Positions 6,761 to 10,795 of a DNA stretch of 10,795 nucleotides are shown here, piece by piece. The stretch is from CAZHGD01 sp964531735. Its GTDB lineage: Bacteria; Armatimonadota; UBA10988. A program made the position numbers and the translations under genes. Position 1 is the first letter of the stretch, and each line of letters starts with the position of its first letter. The DNA lies in NCBI GenBank assembly GCA_964531735.1, contig CAZHGD010000218.1, positions 1 to 10,795 on the forward strand, written 5' to 3'. The notes below the pieces were generated by a model that made no database searches, was not told the origin of the DNA, and was given only the letters and a program-made list of their open reading frames with translations.

Positions 6761-7606
6761 TTACGCCTCCTCCACCGCCTCGCCGGCTGCGGCACTCAGC
6801 TCCAGATCCACGCTCTGCTCCGGCTCCGGCGCCGACGGTGTACCGCCGATGCGGATGACCACCGCCGTGACGTTGTCCTGCGCCGGGGCACTCACGGCCG
6901 CCCGGACCAGGTCGCGGGCCGCGGCCGGGGCACTCGCCGCCAAGGCCACCAGTCGCGCCAGACGCTCTGGTTCCAGCACCTCCCAGAGCCCGTCACAACA
7001 CAGCACCACGGCGTCGCCCGGCCGCAGCGGCAGCTCCTGCCACGGCACGATCACCACCGTGTCCAGCCCGACGCAGTTCACCAGCCGGTTGCGCAGGGGA
7101 TGGTGCTGCGCCGCCTCGGCGGTCAGTTGGCCGCCGCGCACCAACTGCGCCGCCAGCGAGTGGTCGTCGGTCAGCGGCTGCGCCTGCCCGTCGCGGACCA
7201 GATAGGCGCGGCAGTCGCCCGCGTGGCCGATGGCCAGCCGGTCCTCGCTGACGGCCGCCACCACCACCGCGGCGCCCATCCCGCGCCGCCCGGCCTCGGC
7301 CGCGGCGGCTTGCCGCACCGTGCGGTTCGCCGCTTCCACGGCACGCCGGATCCGCCAGGCGGTGGCCGACAGCTCGGCGGTGTCGGTCAGTGACTGCGGC
7401 GCCGGCGTCGCCGGCCGCTGCCAGTCTTCGCGAATGGTGTCGACGGCCAGTTGGCTGGCCAGTTCGCCGGCCTGTTCGCCGCCCAGCCCATCGGCCACCA
7501 CGAACAGCCCGTCGGCCACGTCGACCAGCCAGGCGTCCTCATTGTTGCTCCGCGCCGGCCCCGTCTCGCTGGCACCGCCGGCGGTCACCGCCAGACTCTC
7601 GCTCAT
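6761..7606 (-). CDS. PP2C-type Ser/Thr protein phosphatase
   Basis: A 281-aa metal-dependent phosphatase of the bacterial PP2C/Stp type, expected to remove phosphates placed by the neighbouring kinase. Metal-binding motifs are intact: SNNEDAW (20-26), VADGLGG (37-43), GHAGDCRAY (127-135), TDDHS (146-150), LCCDGLWE (202-209) and AQDNVTAVV (232-240). The usual MGTT stretch reads MGAA (110-113). About 30 residues of acidic, Pro-containing tail follow the catalytic domain (250-281) and are probably disordered. No membrane segment is present, so it should be cytosolic, like the kinase. The start overlaps the kinase stop by four bases (ATGA, 7603-7606), and GGAG lies 8 bases upstream, implying coupled translation and near-equal dosage of kinase and phosphatase. 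It ends 3 bp before the Clp gene. Confidence 0.95.
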   Translation of the reverse strand: MSESLAVTAGGASETGPARSNNEDAWLVDVADGLFVVADGLGGEQAGELASQLAVDTIREDWQRPATPAPQSLTDTAELSATAWRIRRAVEAANRTVRQAAAAEAGRRGMGAAVVVAAVSEDRLAIGHAGDCRAYLVRDGQAQPLTDDHSLAAQLVRGGQLTAEAAQHHPLRNRLVNCVGLDTVVIVPWQELPLRPGDAVVLCCDGLWEVLEPERLARLVALAASAPAAARDLVRAAVSAPAQDNVTAVVIRIGGTPSAPEPEQSVDLELSAAAGEAVEEA

Positions 7607-9087
7607 AGGGCTTGCTCCAACGCTCGTCGCATCTCGTCGGCCGTCGCGAACCGACGGCCAGGCTCGCGGGCCATCGCCCGGTCCACCACCGCCACCAGCC
7701 GCGCGGGCAAGCCCGCCACGCGCTGGCCCAGCGGGACCGGGTTGTCCTCCAAGAGCACCTCCACCGGACTGCGTTGCCGGCCCTGGCGGCGGAGACCGAA
7801 CTCGTGGGTCGGCTGTCCGCTGAGCAGCACGTACAGACTCGCGCCCATCGCGTAGACGTCCATCTGCGGCGTTGCCCGCCGACAGTCCAGCACCTGCTCG
7901 GGTGGCATGTACGGCAGCGTGCCCAGCATTTGCGCGGGTCGTGTCAAACCGGCTGCGTCGGCGTCTTTGGCCAGGCCGAAGTCGGTCACCTTCGTCACGC
8001 GGGGCCGCTCCCCGAACAGTAACAGGTTCTGTGGTTTCAGGTCACGGTGAATCACCCCCTGGCTGTGCGCGTGACTGACCCCGCTGAGCGCCTGGCGGAT
8101 GATGGCTCCGGCCTCGGTTGGGGCCAGCCGGCCGCCGGTGCGCTCCGCCAGCTCCAGCGCGTTGCCGCCGTCGGCCAGCTCCATGGCGATGAACAGCCGT
8201 CCGTCGGCCAGGCGGCCGGTGTCGAAGCTCTCCACGATGTTGGGGTGCCGCAGCCGGGTGGCAATCTGCCGCTCGCGCTCGAACCGCGCCAGGGCCTCGG
8301 GTCGCACGGCCTCCTCGGGGATGATGGTCTTGACGGCCGCCATCCGGCCATTGCTGCGCCGACGCGCGCGGTAGATGGCGCCCATGCCGCCCGGCCGCTC
8401 CGGGCGGCCCTGGCGCATGACCAGAATCTCGTCGAGGACCTCATAGTCATCGAGCGCCGGTGCGACGGGTGGCTGGCGGAGCAGCGCCTGCCGGCAGGCC
8501 TCACAGAGGTAGTCCTGTTCGCCGCCAAGGCGCGCCCGGGCCTCCTGGGCCGGCTCGGTGGCGCCGCACCGGCGGCAGTGCAGCGGCTCGTGGTCCAGGC
8601 TGCGGTCGAGGATGAACGGGCCCGACCGGTCAACCGAGCCGTCGAGCTGCAGGTCGTCGTCACCGCGAGCCGCCGGCGGCCCCGCCGCGCGTGGGCCGGG
8701 CCCGCCCATCAGGTCCAGGTCGCTCGACTGCGCCGCGGGTAGCACCAGGTCGACATCGCCGGCGCGTTCGCGCGGGTCGAGCGCGTACTCCACGCGGAAG
8801 TACGTGCTACCGCCGCCGACCACATCACCAGGGCCCAGCCGGCGCAGCTCGTCCCGCGCCAGCGTTTGCTCGTTCACGACCGTGCCGTTGGTGCTGTGCA
8901 GGTCCTGGACGTAACAGCGCGGCGGCTGAACCTCGATGGCCAGGTGGACACGGGAGAAGAAGACGTCGTCTTCGGCCACCGTGAGATGGGCGCGCCGCGA
9001 GCGGCCGACCAGCAGCCGCGCGCGCTGGTCGAACTCGAACACCCGCCCGCGCTCCGGGCCTTCGGTCACCACCAGACGTATGCGCAT
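7603..9087 (-). CDS. FHA - zinc ribbon - Ser/Thr protein kinase
   Basis: A 494-aa Hanks-type kinase with an unusual N-terminal half. An FHA domain occupies about 1-105: VGRS 27-30, FSRVHL 44-49, STNGT 65-69. An acidic/Gly-Pro linker (106-165) follows, then a probable zinc ribbon with CRRC (171-174) and CEAC (195-198). The kinase domain spans about 213-494: PGGMGAIYRA glycine loop (232-241), AAVKTI with Lys253, HRDLKPQN (347-354), DFG (369-371), PPE (395-397) and DVYAMG (410-415), so the catalytic set looks complete. The glycine loop is preceded by extra residues (VMRQGRPERP) where most kinases have LGRG. There is no transmembrane helix or PASTA region, so it is cytosolic, unlike PknB. GAGGAG lies 7 bases before the ATG, and the gene starts 21 bp after the WD40 stop. 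The FHA domain may bind the kinase's own phosphothreonines or the WD40 scaffold (inference). Confidence 0.94.
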   Translation of the reverse strand: MRIRLVVTEGPERGRVFEFDQRARLLVGRSRRAHLTVAEDDVFFSRVHLAIEVQPPRCYVQDLHSTNGTVVNEQTLARDELRRLGPGDVVGGGSTYFRVEYALDPRERAGDVDLVLPAAQSSDLDLMGGPGPRAAGPPAARGDDDLQLDGSVDRSGPFILDRSLDHEPLHCRRCGATEPAQEARARLGGEQDYLCEACRQALLRQPPVAPALDDYEVLDEILVMRQGRPERPGGMGAIYRARRRSNGRMAAVKTIIPEEAVRPEALARFERERQIATRLRHPNIVESFDTGRLADGRLFIAMELADGGNALELAERTGGRLAPTEAGAIIRQALSGVSHAHSQGVIHRDLKPQNLLLFGERPRVTKVTDFGLAKDADAAGLTRPAQMLGTLPYMPPEQVLDCRRATPQMDVYAMGASLYVLLSGQPTHEFGLRRQGRQRSPVEVLLEDNPVPLGQRVAGLPARLVAVVDRAMAREPGRRFATADEMRRALEQAL

Positions 9088-9108
9088 CAGGTGTCTCCTC
9101 GACGGTCG

Positions 9109-10795
9109 TCACTCGGCCTCGTCCGCCGGCGGCCAGGTCGCCGCCAGTTCCGCCAGCTTGGCCCGCACCCCGTCTGGCCGCAGCCAGCCGTAGCCCACGT
9201 CGCCTAGCGTCCGCAGCAGGCCGGCGAAGTCCTCGTCGGTCCAGGCCGGCGTGCCGCGGCGGGTCAGGGCGAGGGCGATCTCCTTCTTGCTCGGCGTGTG
9301 GTCAGTGGCGAGGCCGCCGGCGTAGGGCGTCTGTTGCCGGAGGAAAACCTCCAGGTACGGCTGCGCGCCGTCGTCCCAGGCGGCCGGGTTGTGGGCCTCC
9401 AGCTCCCAGTCGAGGTACCGCGGCTTCAGCGTCCTGTCCGCGCTCGCCGACAGGAACCATCGGCCGTCGGCGCTCAGCGCCACCGACGTGACCTCCCGGT
9501 TGTGCCCCTCGAACGTCCGCAGGCAGACGCCGCTGGCCACGTCCCACAGCTTCACCGTCTGGTCATGGCTTCCCGACAGCGCCAGCCGGCCGTCGGCGCT
9601 CAGCGCCACCGAGGTCACCCGGTTGGTGTGCCCTTCGAAGGTCCGCAGGCAGTCGCCGCTGGCCACGTCCCACAGCTTCAGCGTGTGGTCGTAGCTCCCC
9701 GACAGCGCCAGCCGGCCGTCCGCGGCCAGCGCCACCGAGGTCACGTGACTGGTGTGCCCCTCCAACGTCCGCAGGCAGGCGCCGGTGGCCACCTCCCACA
9801 GCTTCAGCGTGGTGTCCTTGCTCCCCGACAGCGCCAGTCGGCCGTCAGCGCTCAGCACCGCAGAGAGTACATGGCTGGCACGCCCCGCGCGGGTCCACAG
9901 GCAGGCACCGGTGGCCACGTCCCACAACTTCAGGTCGCCCTTGCCTTCGTCGTTGACATCGCCTGAGCCCGACAACGCCAGCCGGCCGTCCGCGCTCAGC
10001 GCCACCGAGGTCACCCACCACTTGGTGGGCCGCTTCAGGGCACAAAGGAGTTCGCCCGTGGCCACCGACCACAGCTTCAGGGCGCTCTCTCCATAGCGGC
10101 TGGCTCCCGACAGCGCCAGCCGGCCGTCGCCGCTCAGAGCCACCGAGGTCACGCTCAGGTACCCCCCGAACGTCCGCAGGCAGGCGCCGGTGGCTACGTC
10201 CCACAGCTTCGTTGCCTCGTCGTTGCTCCCCGACAGCGCCAACCGGCCGTCGCCGCTCAGCGCCACCGATCGTACCGAGTCGGTATGCCCCGCCAGCGGC
10301 CGGGCCTGCCAGGTGCCCCGTAGCGCCGCCGGCCGGCACACCCGCTGCAGCCGGCCCCACCGCTCCATGACCTCGGGTCGTCGCTCGTAGCCGGGCTCGG
10401 CACGCACCGCCCGCGCCGCCGCCAACGCTTGCGGCCACTCGCCGGCCGCCAGGGCCGCGTCCGTGACGCCCAGCAGCTCCGTGCACCGCGCGGTGCGCGC
10501 TGCGGCTTCGTTGGCCGTCAGCGGACGACAGGTCACCAGCGCGTTGGTCCACGACCGTTCGCCGACCGACCACAGCTTCAGCGTATTGTCGCCGCTCGCC
10601 GACAGCGCCAGGCGGCCGTCGGCGCTCAGCGCCACCGAACCGGTGTGCCCCGCCAAGGTCCGCAGGCAGGCGCCGCTGGCCACGTCCCACAGCTTCAGCG
10701 TCTGGTCGTCGCTCCCCGACAGTGCCAGCCGGCCGTCGGCGCTCAGCGCCACCGAGGTCACCCGGTTGGTGTGCCCTTCGAAGGTCCGCAGGCAG
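9109..10795 (-). CDS. WD40-repeat protein with helical insert and unassigned C-terminal domain (N-terminus beyond window)
   Basis: A beta-propeller scaffold protein; the frame is open to the right edge, so the true start is outside and GTG 10761 is internal. In order of translation: the last part of one propeller (at least two WD repeats, 10566-10795); an Ala/Arg-rich, probably helical, TPR-like stretch at about 10312-10563 containing EWPQALAAARAVRAEPGYER; then seven WD repeats (about 9417-10311) with the pattern VALSADGRLALSGS...LKLWDV. The seventh repeat is degenerate (LKPRYLDW). A final region of about 100 residues (9109-9416) contains WDDGAQPYLEVFL and DVGYGWLRPDGVRAKL and matches no domain I can name. 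Seven blades suggest a closed second propeller. No catalytic residues or membrane segments are seen. Its role is probably to hold operon partners together. It is the most upstream gene visible, 21 bp before the kinase. Confidence 0.92.
   Translation of the reverse strand, partial: CLRTFEGHTNRVTSVALSADGRLALSGSDDQTLKLWDVASGACLRTLAGHTGSVALSADGRLALSASGDNTLKLWSVGERSWTNALVTCRPLTANEAAARTARCTELLGVTDAALAAGEWPQALAAARAVRAEPGYERRPEVMERWGRLQRVCRPAALRGTWQARPLAGHTDSVRSVALSGDGRLALSGSNDEATKLWDVATGACLRTFGGYLSVTSVALSGDGRLALSGASRYGESALKLWSVATGELLCALKRPTKWWVTSVALSADGRLALSGSGDVNDEGKGDLKLWDVATGACLWTRAGRASHVLSAVLSADGRLALSGSKDTTLKLWEVATGACLRTLEGHTSHVTSVALAADGRLALSGSYDHTLKLWDVASGDCLRTFEGHTNRVTSVALSADGRLALSGSHDQTVKLWDVASGVCLRTFEGHNREVTSVALSADGRWFLSASADRTLKPRYLDWELEAHNPAAWDDGAQPYLEVFLRQQTPYAGGLATDHTPSKKEIALALTRRGTPAWTDEDFAGLLRTLGDVGYGWLRPDGVRAKLAELAATWPPADEAE
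9581..9652. repeat. 72-bp exact direct repeat within WD40 gene, copy 1
   Basis: This block encodes the stretch from the blade core back through the linker of a repeat in the C-terminal propeller. It is identical base for base to 10724-10795, 1,143 bp away. Other WD repeats in the gene are similar but differ at several third positions, so this identity is higher than the family background. Confidence 0.85.
10724..10795. repeat. 72-bp exact direct repeat within WD40 gene, copy 2 (reaches window edge)
   Basis: This is the second copy of the 72-bp block, in the N-terminal propeller fragment. The match stops on the left at 10723 (T versus C at 9580) and runs to the last base of the window, so its true length is unknown. 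Confidence 0.85.

Noticed and set aside
9109..10795. Regularly spaced DNA repeats resembling a tandem or CRISPR-like array
   Set aside because: The period of about 126 bp and the translation show WD40 blades; repeats are coding and there are no unique spacers between identical short repeats.
3568..10795. Type VI secretion gene cluster
   Set aside because: The kinase/phosphatase/FHA/Clp set is reminiscent, but no sheath, baseplate, tube, membrane-complex or spike gene is visible, so only the regulatory parallel is kept.

Overview
The window is high-GC bacterial DNA (about 70% by eye) with two parts: the right-hand portion of a Tn3-family transposon (1-3356) and a compact minus-strand operon (3568 to beyond 10795). 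The operon encodes eukaryotic-like signalling proteins: WD40 repeats, an FHA-linked Ser/Thr kinase, a PP2C phosphatase and a separate FHA protein. With the high GC, this suggests a Planctomycete (Gemmata/Isosphaera-like). Chloroflexi, Acidobacteria or Myxobacteria remain possible, and no taxonomic marker gene is present.

Transposon, 1-3356. A Tn3-type transposase (tnpA, minus strand, C-terminus beyond the left edge) diverges from a serine resolvase (tnpR, plus strand). The 169 bp between them holds several copies of a GTCCNNNAAC-like half-site in inverted pairs, as expected for a res site with overlapping promoters. A 38-bp terminal inverted repeat ends the element at 3356 and contains the tnpR stop codon. 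tnpA seems to carry two mutually compensating frameshifts (near 551-556 and 475-481) that garble about 25 residues of the catalytic domain. A shorter sequence resembling a Tn3-family end directly abuts the element.

Intergenic stretch, 3357-3567. No gene is recognisable; it holds the second end-like sequence, a small hairpin and a weak plus-strand terminator candidate.

Operon, >10795 to 3568, transcribed right to left. The order is WD40 protein, FHA/zinc-ribbon/Ser-Thr kinase, PP2C phosphatase, ClpA/ClpB-type double AAA+ unfoldase, small FHA protein, DUF1257 (Ycf35-like) protein, DUF2997 protein. Gaps are 23 bp or less, two junctions overlap, and nearly every gene has a clear GGAG-type ribosome-binding site. 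The promoter lies beyond the right edge.

Inferred logic: the kinase and phosphatase set the phosphorylation state of a substrate, the two FHA modules read phosphothreonine, the WD40 protein scaffolds, and the Clp-like machine remodels a target. The unfoldase has no middle domain and no visible ClpP-docking loop, so it probably remodels rather than degrades. The kinase/phosphatase/FHA/Clp set resembles the phospho-switch of type VI secretion, but no secretion genes are visible. The roles of DUF1257 and DUF2997 are unknown; their place at the end of this operon is the most intriguing feature here.
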